Position numbers and translations under genes: made by a program
Part shown: positions 8,649-15,834 of the stretch, piece after piece
Layout: each line of letters begins with the position of its first letter
How positions within the stretch are numbered: position 1 is the first letter of the stretch
The notes under the pieces: model-generated
What the model was told of the DNA's origin: nothing
Database searches by the model: none
What the model saw: the letters and a program-made list of their open reading frames with translations, nothing else
Source of the DNA: Actinomycetes bacterium
GTDB lineage: Bacteria > Actinomycetota > Actinomycetes > Nanopelagicales > Nanopelagicaceae
Direction: 5' to 3'
DNA: 40,509 nucleotides
NCBI GenBank assembly: GCA_023252155.1
Contig: JAHEXJ010000010.1
Coordinates: 1-40,509, forward strand

Positions 8649-8813
8649 ATGGTTCTACTGGCAATTTCGCTCAACCATCCCGCTCATTTCTTCAACTGGG
8701 GATTCATATCAATTTCTATCCCAAACCTCATCATGATCGGGATCATCTTTGTACTTTTCTTCCTCGCTCTTCTTCTCCCCTTTCCAACTCACGACAAACC
8801 GAAGGGGAAGTAG
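8649..8813 (+). CDS. Small 54-aa single-span membrane peptide of the cytochrome b operon
   Basis: This short protein has an N-terminal part NHPAHFFNWGFISISIPN and one strongly hydrophobic segment (about residues 24-44), ending in a charged tail THDKPKGK. AAGGAGAG sits 5 bases before the ATG, so it is a well-supported gene despite its length. The next gene starts at the base after its stop, which implies co-translation with the cytochrome b. Small single-span subunits are common in cytochrome b complexes and often stabilise them, so a subunit role is inferred. No family was recognised. An upstream in-frame ATG at 8592 is less likely because it lacks this ribosome site. Confidence 0.75.
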   Translation: MVLLAISLNHPAHFFNWGFISISIPNLIMIGIIFVLFFLALLLPFPTHDKPKGK

Positions 8814-9431
8814 ATGTCATCAATGTGGACAACAAAACTTCGTAAAGCCACAGTTGAGAAGTTCGAGCCACAGGATGTGCTTCCAGATGACCAACCTTCA
8901 TACGTTGCATCATGGATCTACGTCTTCGGTGTCTTAACACTTTCCTCTCTGGCGATCATCATCATTACGGGATTGGTTCTTACAACCCGAGGCGCAATCT
9001 GGTGGCACAGTTCAAACGTGGGCCACTTCGTCAACTCGATGCATTTGTGGTCGGTAGAACTCTTTTTCGTCTTCATGGTCGTGCACCTCTGGGGAAAGTT
9101 CTGGATGGCAGCATGGCGGGGACGACGTTTCGCCACATGGGTAACAGGCGCGTTCTGTTTCCTCGCCTCCGTGGCAACGGGTTTCACTGGCTACCTAATC
9201 CAATGGGATTTTGACTCTCAGTGGATCGCCACGCAAGCCAAAGACGGCCTTAATTCGGCTGGCATTGGCTCATTCTTTAACACCCTGAACACGGGTCAAG
9301 CGATTCTTCTCCACGTTTCATTGCTTCCGCTGGTACTTACATTCATTGTCATTTGGCACGTAATTCTGGTCAGACGAAATGGCGTGGTTCCTCCTTTGGA
9401 TGCTAAAGAGATTGCTGGGGGTGCAGAATGA
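8814..9431 (+). CDS. Cytochrome b6-type diheme cytochrome b N-terminal protein
   Basis: This 205-aa membrane protein matches the N-terminal four-helix half of cytochrome b/b6. The heme ligands are H77 and H91 (13 residues between) on one helix and H167 and H182 (14 between) on another. The 13/14 spacing is that of cytochrome b6 rather than mitochondrial-type cytochrome b. TGFTGYLIQWDFDSQWIATQ corresponds to the conserved GY-LPWD-AT region. It should carry two b hemes and pass electrons across the membrane to or from quinone. The ATG directly follows the previous stop, and the end overlaps the next gene by ATGA. No Rieske protein or cytochrome c gene is nearby, so it is not an ordinary bc1 complex. 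Confidence 0.88.
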   Translation: MSSMWTTKLRKATVEKFEPQDVLPDDQPSYVASWIYVFGVLTLSSLAIIIITGLVLTTRGAIWWHSSNVGHFVNSMHLWSVELFFVFMVVHLWGKFWMAAWRGRRFATWVTGAFCFLASVATGFTGYLIQWDFDSQWIATQAKDGLNSAGIGSFFNTLNTGQAILLHVSLLPLVLTFIVIWHVILVRRNGVVPPLDAKEIAGGAE

Positions 9432-10360
9432 GTAAAGAGCGCAATGTAGATCTCGCAAAATGGAGCGGTCCAAAGCGTCCCTATGACCTGGTTAAGGAAT
9501 TCGTTATTGCATTCCTGGTTGTTGGATTGTTGGTTGGCGCCATCTCGGCGATCTTTAGCTCCCCTGATGAGCCGGCCGTTACCTTGCAACAATGGGCTAA
9601 TCAAGCACCTGCCGATTTCGTAGCCACAACAGCTGGTGAATTGGCAGGAACCACCATCAGTGCGGCATACGGTCCTCCATACAACAATGCCGCTGAGGGC
9701 CTCAAGCTCGGACCTCTAAAGATTCAAAAGTGGGCTGGAGTTACCATCCCCGTTAACCCTGCAGTCGATTTCGTGGCTACTCCACTCAAGTTCAGCAAGG
9801 ATCCATCTGTTCCAGCCGCCCTTGCACAATGGAATGGAGCAAGTTCTGATCAACAATTGAAGTGGGCGACGGATTACTCGACCGCATTGGGCAAGGCGGG
9901 CGATTATACGAAGGTCACGGCCAGTGATGCATATGGTCCAGTCCCCACGATGGCAACCGGATTGCTTGCACTTGCACAGTCGGATGTTCTAGATGGCTTA
10001 CTCACGACGACTGTCACTCCATATCCAAGCGATTTCACTAAGCCAATGCTCTTCTTGGCCGACGGAACGTACTTCGATGATCTCGGAGCAAAACAACATC
10101 TCCACGGTGATCAGTGGGGCATGATGAACGAGACTGGCTCTTATCCAGGACAATCCTGGCTCTGGCTCTTCTCGCTCTGGTATCAGGTTGAACCGTTCAA
10201 GTCATCCGAGAATGCTGATATCCAAATCTTCGCACTCTTGATGCTCCTTAACTTGGGATTCATCTTTATGCCAAAGATTCCGTTCATCAATCGTTTACCA
10301 CGATTGATCCCGTTCCATCGCCTCATTTGGCGTCGCTACTACAAAGAAAATAATCTCTAA
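9428..10360 (+). CDS. Cytochrome b partner with large extracytoplasmic insert and subunit IV-like C-terminus
   Basis: This 310-aa protein has one N-terminal membrane segment (about 25-45), a long polar domain (about 46-235) predicted outside the membrane, and hydrophobic C-terminal segments with SWLWLFSLWYQVEPF and IQIFALLMLLNLGFIFMPKIP. The C-terminus distantly resembles cytochrome b6f subunit IV, which would complete the split cytochrome b; this is inference. The polar domain contains two copies each of DFVAT (63-67, 114-118) and AYGP (80-83, 168-171), suggesting an internal duplication. It has no Cys and no heme c motif. It is co-translated with the cytochrome b gene (ATGA overlap). I do not recognise a named family. 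Confidence 0.8.
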   Translation: MSKERNVDLAKWSGPKRPYDLVKEFVIAFLVVGLLVGAISAIFSSPDEPAVTLQQWANQAPADFVATTAGELAGTTISAAYGPPYNNAAEGLKLGPLKIQKWAGVTIPVNPAVDFVATPLKFSKDPSVPAALAQWNGASSDQQLKWATDYSTALGKAGDYTKVTASDAYGPVPTMATGLLALAQSDVLDGLLTTTVTPYPSDFTKPMLFLADGTYFDDLGAKQHLHGDQWGMMNETGSYPGQSWLWLFSLWYQVEPFKSSENADIQIFALLMLLNLGFIFMPKIPFINRLPRLIPFHRLIWRRYYKENNL

Positions 10361-10364
10361 ATAG

Positions 10365-10422
10365 AAATTCTCGTGTTCGTTGGTGGCTCGCTATAAGGAG
10401 TCATCAACGAACACGAGAATTT
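10365..10422. terminator. Bidirectional terminator with 18-bp perfect stem
   Basis: AAATTCTCGTGTTCGTTG (10365-10382) pairs perfectly with 10405-10422, with a 22-base loop. A run of T follows on the plus strand; the minus strand also ends AT-rich. It lies between the convergent cytochrome b operon and the flavoprotein gene, so it can terminate both. Confidence 0.9.
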
Positions 10423-10424
10423 TT

Positions 10425-12158
10425 TTATTTAATTCTTACCGGGCCCGCGCTCAGAATTGCTTGCGCCGCCCTTCGACCTTGGACCATTGCCTCGACAACA
10501 GTGGCCGGACCAACCAGCGCATCCCCTGCAACCCAGACTCGATCAGTCACAGCCATAGCGGCCTTCGAGATTGCAATCTCGCGACCCAAAGCTAGATTTC
10601 CTATCGGTTGATGGCGAGCGAAGGCAGGTTCACCACCGGCAAGCAGTCCACTGGCTTGCCACCTTCGGTCGGTCAATCCAGGCTGGAGTCGGCGAGAAAT
10701 CGGTGAATTCGGCAGTATGGCCGAAAATGACGCATCCACGCGATACCCCATGGCCATCACGACTAGATCCACCGTTTCGGTTGTCGCCAACTTTGAAACG
10801 ACAACAGGTAACACGCTCGCAGATTTCTGCGATGTGTAATTGAGATGCACCATCACTTGTTCATCTTCAAGTCCTTCTAGATGATCGATGGTGGTTGAAA
10901 AGCGAATGTCCACTCCCTCCATACCGGCTTCGTCGAGTTCATCTGGACGCACTGGCGCATATTTCTGGTCCATCCAATCCACGCAGATCGCACGTGCGCC
11001 CAGTCGTCGTGCTAAGCGGGCCACATCCATCGCGGTATTTCCCGCGCCAACTACTAGAACCGTTCGAATTCGGACGCTGCTTGGATTTCTTTCTTGCGTC
11101 AAAAATGAAAGCGTCTTTTCGGCGACAACAGCTGATTGAGCCTCCTTTAAGAATCGTGTTGCATCCCAGACTCGCGTCAATGACCCGCCTTCTACGGGAA
11201 GACGGATGGGGGTGCCCGCTCCTTGGGCCAACAAAACTGCATCGAATTCGCCTAAGAGTGAACTGACGCCATCAGGAGAAATCTCAGTTCCGCAGTGAAG
11301 CGTGACCCCTGATTCGCGAAGAGAATCCCATGGTCGATTGGCAATATTGTCAGGGAGGGTGAAATCCGGAATTCCCCACTTCAAAAGTCCGCCGGGCTCG
11401 TCATCTTTCTCGAATACCGTCACCGATGCCGAAGCTCGCGCAAGTTCCCACGCCGCGCCAATGCCGGCCGGACCCGAGCCGACAATGGCTACTCGAATCC
11501 CCTCTCCATCATTGGAAATATTTTGAACAGGGGGCACAGGTGCGTGATCTGCAACAAAGCGTTCGAGGGCACCAATCGCGACGCCCTCGCCGCCCGCGAG
11601 GGACCACGTACACGCGCCCTCACATTGCAAAGCTTGGTCGCAGACTCTGGAACATACATCTGGGAGAAAAGATGTCAGTTGCAAAATCCGATGCGCCTCT
11701 TGAAGATCATCGTTCCTAATCGCCGCAATAAAAGCCGGGACATCGTTGTGTGCCGGGCATCCCCGAACGCAGGTCGCATCAGGACAGTTAAGACATCTAC
11801 TCGCTTCGGCCTTGGCTTGAGCCCATGTCGTAAAACCCGTCCTGGTTTCGGCAACATCCCCCATCAATTTTTGAGGATGGATCGGCGACGTATGCACACG
11901 ACTGGACACAATTGCAGGGCCATCAACCGTGATGGCGCTAAAAGGACAGGTCCGGACACACTGGCGACACCCAACGCATGTAGAACTGTCCGCAAGAACA
12001 GTCCAGCTGCCCGAATCCATCGTTAAGGCATTAGTTGGACAGCGAACGAGGCACTCTTGGCACCCTGCGCAGCGATCAGTAAGGACCTTAACGCGAGGGT
12101 GTTCTTCTGAAGTGACGGCATCGGTCTTCGATCTTTTGCGAAAGTTGGTAATTGTCAT
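10425..12158 (-). CDS. Multi-[4Fe-4S] GltD/AegA-like NAD(P)H oxidoreductase
   Basis: This is a 577-aa soluble electron-transfer flavoprotein. An N-terminal ferredoxin domain carries two [4Fe-4S] motifs (C30/33/36/40 and C61/64/67/71). A GltD-type Fe-S domain follows with C122/125/130/134 and C169/173/179/183. The FAD site GSGPAG is at 227-232 and the NAD(P) site GAGNTAMD at 371-378. This is the layout of AegA- and NfnB-like proteins that move electrons between NAD(P)H and ferredoxin-like carriers. The ATG at 12158 is chosen because AAGGAG precedes it; the open frame extends upstream into the neighbouring gene. It lies 11 bases after the NapH-like gene and probably shares its promoter. True GltD function is unlikely because no GltB gene is present. 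Confidence 0.85.
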   Translation of the reverse strand: MTITNFRKRSKTDAVTSEEHPRVKVLTDRCAGCQECLVRCPTNALTMDSGSWTVLADSSTCVGCRQCVRTCPFSAITVDGPAIVSSRVHTSPIHPQKLMGDVAETRTGFTTWAQAKAEASRCLNCPDATCVRGCPAHNDVPAFIAAIRNDDLQEAHRILQLTSFLPDVCSRVCDQALQCEGACTWSLAGGEGVAIGALERFVADHAPVPPVQNISNDGEGIRVAIVGSGPAGIGAAWELARASASVTVFEKDDEPGGLLKWGIPDFTLPDNIANRPWDSLRESGVTLHCGTEISPDGVSSLLGEFDAVLLAQGAGTPIRLPVEGGSLTRVWDATRFLKEAQSAVVAEKTLSFLTQERNPSSVRIRTVLVVGAGNTAMDVARLARRLGARAICVDWMDQKYAPVRPDELDEAGMEGVDIRFSTTIDHLEGLEDEQVMVHLNYTSQKSASVLPVVVSKLATTETVDLVVMAMGYRVDASFSAILPNSPISRRLQPGLTDRRWQASGLLAGGEPAFARHQPIGNLALGREIAISKAAMAVTDRVWVAGDALVGPATVVEAMVQGRRAAQAILSAGPVRIK

Positions 12159-12169
12159 GTGATTTCTCC

Positions 12170-13720
12170 TTAGTCCGCCGCGCTCATCAAGACATACAAA
12201 ACACTGGCAATTACGCCGCATACGGCGGCCAATGAAACTGCCGCAACTTGTATTCCTTGTCGGTAGTCGGTCAAGGGAACAAGATCTCGCCGAGCAATGC
12301 GCCAGGTTGCCCACATTGCCGCCAATGTCCCCAATGCAATAACAAGCACTTGGGCCTTAACGATCGACGGATCGCTAAGAATTGTGGTCTTATACAACGT
12401 CGACGACGATGAGCCCGCTCCGAAAAGATGGCCGACTGCCGGAACTATTCGCGTCGCATGCTTAAACAATTTCGGCATTTGCCGAGCGAAATAATCCGAT
12501 CCTACGACCGGGATCAGACCGTACATGAGAGGGAGAAAGAACGCCCTGAACTTACTTGTCTTACTCAAAAAACTGTCGCCGTTGTTTGGAATGACTAAAT
12601 CATGAGCGGCAAACACTTTGGCGATTATTCCGGCTAGTCCCGCCATCAATAAAGTAACTCCTCCAAGTATCGCTAGATAATCAACAGGGTTTGGATACTG
12701 AGGAAAGTTCATATTCTTGTTCAGCCAGTCATCAATCGTCGAGTAGATAGGCAAGGCATTGACTTGCTGATACATAACCAAGCCCCACAAAATCGCCACC
12801 GCCCAAGCGATATCCGCGCGTCGACGCGTCGGAGCCACCACAGAGGTCATTGGACGTTGAACATAAAGACCGACATTTCCAGATGGGCAACCTTTGTAGC
12901 ATTCGCTGCATAGTCCGCAAGCCGCATTCGAATCAGCGCTTCCGGGCCACGTGTACCAAGGGCAGCCATAACCGTTTTCGCCGCCACGCATGCAATCCTT
13001 AGTTTCGCACGTGAGACACACTTCTCTATCGCGTGTTCGAAAGCCGGCAGCCATACCCATTGCGCCAACGGTGCCGATCAAACCAGAAAGTGGACACACG
13101 TATCGGCAGAAAGTCCGTCGCTCAAATATCAAGAAGAAAAGGAGGGCGCTCGTAACGATCCCAAGAACCATGTAACTCGTTGCGGTGGGATTTCCTGGCC
13201 CTGCGATGTTGAAGAATTCTTCAAGCCACGTCAGAAGTACAAAGGCACCAATTGATGTTAAGAAACCGTATTGAGCTATACGTTCAGGAAATTTGAGTCC
13301 AAGACCCAGTCGCGATTGCGTTCTTTTCCAGAAAGTTTTTCGTTGAATCCATTCGCCAAAACCGCCGAAGGGACACATAAGACACCACGCACGGCCGACA
13401 ACAACCATCAAGACAAAAACAAGCGCAAACCATATATACCAAGTGATTGCAGTTCCGAAATTCAAACCAGGATCAGCGGTTCCTACGAAGCCAATGAGAA
13501 TGACAAACCAAAAGATAAGTTGATTAGGAACGATCGTTATGAATTGAAACTTGCGATTGTGAAGTAACTTGGCCACTCGGGGATATTTAGTAAGCTCAAG
13601 GCCAGGTTTGGGATCTGTCTGTAAAAAGTGATCTCCGACACCAATTCTTTCCTGCGGCCTCAAATGAATCTGAATTATTGGCAGGGTTGCCGCTTTCTTT
13701 CTCTCTTCGACCGTGGGCAT
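12170..13720 (-). CDS. NapH/NosR/CcoG-like membrane [4Fe-4S] ferredoxin
   Basis: This 516-aa polytopic membrane protein carries the NapH/NosR-type pair of cysteine-proline motifs, C113-x2-C116-P and C205-x3-C209-P. A cytoplasmic loop has eight further Cys (C235/238/243/253 and C268/271/274/278), enough for two [4Fe-4S] clusters. Membrane helices flank this loop, with an additional C-terminal membrane region (about 310-515) beyond the usual NapH length. Such proteins connect quinol or cytosolic donors to other redox partners. The start is the ATG at 13720 with AGGAGAGG before it; an upstream in-frame ATG at 13852 would run through the promoter. The flavoprotein gene follows in the same transcript. 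The partner enzyme is unknown; no nap, nos or cco genes occur here. Confidence 0.85.
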   Translation of the reverse strand: MPTVEERKKAATLPIIQIHLRPQERIGVGDHFLQTDPKPGLELTKYPRVAKLLHNRKFQFITIVPNQLIFWFVILIGFVGTADPGLNFGTAITWYIWFALVFVLMVVVGRAWCLMCPFGGFGEWIQRKTFWKRTQSRLGLGLKFPERIAQYGFLTSIGAFVLLTWLEEFFNIAGPGNPTATSYMVLGIVTSALLFFLIFERRTFCRYVCPLSGLIGTVGAMGMAAGFRTRDREVCLTCETKDCMRGGENGYGCPWYTWPGSADSNAACGLCSECYKGCPSGNVGLYVQRPMTSVVAPTRRRADIAWAVAILWGLVMYQQVNALPIYSTIDDWLNKNMNFPQYPNPVDYLAILGGVTLLMAGLAGIIAKVFAAHDLVIPNNGDSFLSKTSKFRAFFLPLMYGLIPVVGSDYFARQMPKLFKHATRIVPAVGHLFGAGSSSSTLYKTTILSDPSIVKAQVLVIALGTLAAMWATWRIARRDLVPLTDYRQGIQVAAVSLAAVCGVIASVLYVLMSAAD

Positions 13721-13757
13721 CAAAAATTCCTCTCCTAGGGATTCCCCAATAATCGAA

Positions 13758-13786
13758 AGTATGTTGTGCGGGTCACTATATGTCAA
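13758..13786 (-). promoter_or_regulatory. Promoter of the NapH-like/flavoprotein operon
   Basis: On the minus strand, TTGACA (13786-13781) is followed by a 17-base spacer and CATACT (13763-13758). Transcription should start near 13751, about 30 bases before the ATG at 13720. A long palindrome lies directly upstream of the -35 element. Confidence 0.75.
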
Positions 13787-13795
13787 GTAACTTAC

Positions 13796-13824
13796 TATAC
13801 GTAAACGCTGAGAATTTATGTATA
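13796..13824. promoter_or_regulatory. Inverted repeat, candidate Rrf2 operator between divergent genes
   Basis: TATACGTAAA (13796-13805) and TTTATGTATA (13815-13824) form an inverted repeat with 9 of 10 positions pairing and a 9-base spacer. It overlaps the -10 element of the Rrf2 gene and abuts the -35 element of the opposite operon. A dimeric Rrf2 protein bound here could repress its own gene and affect the redox operon. The AT-rich dyad fits Rrf2 sites in general form; specific binding is inference. Confidence 0.55.
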
Positions 13825-13826
13825 CT
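13821..13826 (+). promoter_or_regulatory. -10 element of the rrf2 gene, implying a leaderless mRNA
   Basis: TATACT lies six bases before the ATG at 13833, so transcription would begin at or next to the start codon. No ribosome-binding sequence precedes that ATG, which supports leaderless translation. The -35 region is poor, which fits a regulated or weak promoter. Confidence 0.5.
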
Positions 13827-13832
13827 TTTGGC

Positions 13833-14321
13833 ATGAACATGACTCTCTCCAAGCGCGGGAATTATGTGGTTCTCTCTGCTCTCTGTCTGGCATGGGCGTA
13901 CGAGAGTGGCGAATATCGAAAGATTCGCGAAGTTGTCGCTCGAATGAAGGTGCCGCAGACTTTTGCCTCCCAAATTCTGGCCGAACTTGTCCGAGCTGAG
14001 ATCGCCGAATCCAAAGCGGGCAAAGATGGCGGATACCGCCTGACTCGCCCCCCCGAGAAAATCACCATGTTGGAGGTCATTGAGGCTGGCGAGGGACCTT
14101 TGAAGGCTGAACGGTGTGCCCTCCAAGATGGGCCATGTACGTGGGATTTTGTCTGCCCGCTTCACTGGATCTGGGACGATTCCATCGCAGCTTTCCGTGA
14201 AACCCTCGAGAAAGTCACCCTGGCCAAGCTTGTCGAAAACGATAAAGCCCTCGAGACAAATACCTTCCCGATGCCAGACGAATCTCACCGACCGAAGGCA
14301 ATGCAACTCCTTAAGAAGTAA
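13833..14321 (+). CDS. Rrf2-family transcription regulator with three-Cys cluster motif
   Basis: This regulator (162 aa from the chosen start) has an N-terminal winged helix beginning MTLSKRGNYVVLSALCLA and a conserved KDGGYRLTRPPEKITMLEVIEA wing region, diagnostic of Rrf2. Cys 95, 102 and 108 (C-x6-C-x5-C) sit where IscR and NsrR ligate their Fe-S cluster; the first gap is one residue longer than in those proteins. It probably senses redox state, nitric oxide or iron. It is divergent from the NapH-like operon, with a shared palindrome between them, so that operon is its likely target. An in-frame ATG at 13818 lies within the palindrome and -10 region and is not favoured; the ATG at 13839 is also possible. 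Confidence 0.88.
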   Translation: MNMTLSKRGNYVVLSALCLAWAYESGEYRKIREVVARMKVPQTFASQILAELVRAEIAESKAGKDGGYRLTRPPEKITMLEVIEAGEGPLKAERCALQDGPCTWDFVCPLHWIWDDSIAAFRETLEKVTLAKLVENDKALETNTFPMPDESHRPKAMQLLKK

Positions 14322-14328
14322 GTCGGCA

Positions 14329-15834
14329 ATGATAGAAGAAGCCTCGCCACTCCTAGTTCTGGTTACCGGTGCCACTGGCTATATCGGTGGCCGCCTCGTC
14401 CCTGAGTTGCTTGCGGCAGGTTTCCGTGTTCGAGTGATGGTTCGTCAGCCCAGACAATTGGAAGACCGCGAGTGGAGTGATCGAGTAGAGATCGTTCAAG
14501 GAGATGCAGCCGATCCGGCGAATCTGGTTCGAGCTCTCTATCGCGTCAATGTTGCGTACTACCTCATCCACTCGATGGGCGCGGGTGCTTCATTTGAATC
14601 ACTTGATCACACCAACGCACATAATTTCGCGGCGGCCGCATACGCATGCCACGTCGATCGAATCGTGTACCTCGGAGGTCTGTACCCAAAAACAGAAGAA
14701 CTGAGCCGTCACTTAAAATCTCGGAAGGAGGTTGGAGAGATTTTGTTGGCCAGTGGGGTTCCGACGACGGTCCTGCGCGCGGCTGTGATTATCGGCTCGG
14801 GCTCTTTATCTTTCGAAATGCTTCGTTACTTGACTGAACGCCTGCCAATCATGATTACTCCGCACTGGGTTGACAGCAAAATCCAACCAATTGCGGTGAG
14901 AGATGTGCTTCATTACCTTGTGGGTTCGGCCAATATGCCGTCAAACGTAAATAGAGGCTTCGACATAGGCGGGCCGGATGTATTTACGTACCGACAGATG
15001 ATGCTTCGTTACGCAAAAGTCGCGGGCCTGAAGCCGCGACGAATACTTGCCCTGCCCTTGCTCACTCCTTCCCTGTCGAGTCACTGGGTTGGCCTTGTCA
15101 CCCCAGTTCCAAAACGGATCGCAAAACCCCTCATGCTAAGCCTTGTAAATGAAGTGATTTGCAAAGAACATGACATCGCCGAGTATGTGCCGGATCCAAA
15201 AGAAAGCCTCATAAGTTTTGATCGGGCAGTTGAACTCGCGCTGCAACGCATTCAAGACCGTCGAGTCACAACATCTTGGTCATCTGCCACAACCGCGGGA
15301 GCACCAAGCGATCCATTGCCTGGAGATCCAGACTGGGCTGGAGGCTCGTTATATGTGGATGAGCGAGAACGCATTGTCCAAGCAACACCTGAACAGCTGT
15401 GGCACATCATTAAGGGCATCGGCGGCGAACATGGCTGGTATTCATGGCGCTTAGGTTGGTGGACTCGCGGATTGCTCGATCGCTTTGTAGGTGGACCGGG
15501 TCTTCGTCGAGGCCGACGAGATCCTTTTGACCTAGTAGTGGGCGATGCACTCGATTGGTGGAGAGTTGAAGATATTGAAGAAAATCATCTACTTCGACTA
15601 CGAGCTGAGATGCGTCTGCCTGGACTCGCCTGGCTCGAACTAATTGTTGATACGGATGCACAAGGACGAACAATTTTCAGACAGCGTGCGCTCTTTCATC
15701 CCATCGGACCCACTGGCGGCCTCTATTGGATAATGATTTACCCATTTCATGGTCTTGTATTCGGCGGCATGCAACGAAATATTGCGCACGCCGCGGAAAA
15801 TTTGTCACCAAAACATGAACACGGAAAAGACTAA
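14329..15834 (+). CDS. SDR-type NAD(P)-binding protein fused to DUF2867
   Basis: This 501-aa protein has an N-terminal atypical/extended SDR domain with VTGATGYIGGRL, similar to YbjT and NmrA-like proteins. A C-terminal DUF2867 domain (about 340-490) includes ERIVQATPEQLWHIIKGIGG and GGPGLRRGRRDP. This fusion is a known architecture of unknown substrate. The ATG at 14329 lies 7 bases after the rrf2 stop, so the two genes are probably one operon; the open frame extends upstream inside rrf2 and is discounted. The stop overlaps that of the convergent MFS gene by four bases. A redox or lipid-related role is possible but not shown. Confidence 0.82.
   Translation: MIEEASPLLVLVTGATGYIGGRLVPELLAAGFRVRVMVRQPRQLEDREWSDRVEIVQGDAADPANLVRALYRVNVAYYLIHSMGAGASFESLDHTNAHNFAAAAYACHVDRIVYLGGLYPKTEELSRHLKSRKEVGEILLASGVPTTVLRAAVIIGSGSLSFEMLRYLTERLPIMITPHWVDSKIQPIAVRDVLHYLVGSANMPSNVNRGFDIGGPDVFTYRQMMLRYAKVAGLKPRRILALPLLTPSLSSHWVGLVTPVPKRIAKPLMLSLVNEVICKEHDIAEYVPDPKESLISFDRAVELALQRIQDRRVTTSWSSATTAGAPSDPLPGDPDWAGGSLYVDERERIVQATPEQLWHIIKGIGGEHGWYSWRLGWWTRGLLDRFVGGPGLRRGRRDPFDLVVGDALDWWRVEDIEENHLLRLRAEMRLPGLAWLELIVDTDAQGRTIFRQRALFHPIGPTGGLYWIMIYPFHGLVFGGMQRNIAHAAENLSPKHEHGKD

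Noticed and set aside
10425-12158. Annotation as glutamate synthase small subunit
   Set aside because: The extra N-terminal ferredoxin domain, the lack of a large GltB subunit and the redox neighbours point to an AegA/Nfn-like electron-transfer role.
10571-12162. Several plus-strand open frames opposite the flavoprotein gene
   Set aside because: They have no family motifs or ribosome sites, and the opposite strand carries a clear multi-domain protein.
13818-13832. Upstream ATG start for the Rrf2 gene
   Set aside because: It lies inside the inverted repeat and overlaps the -10 element; family members start close to MTLSKRGNYVV, which fits ATG 13833 or 13839.
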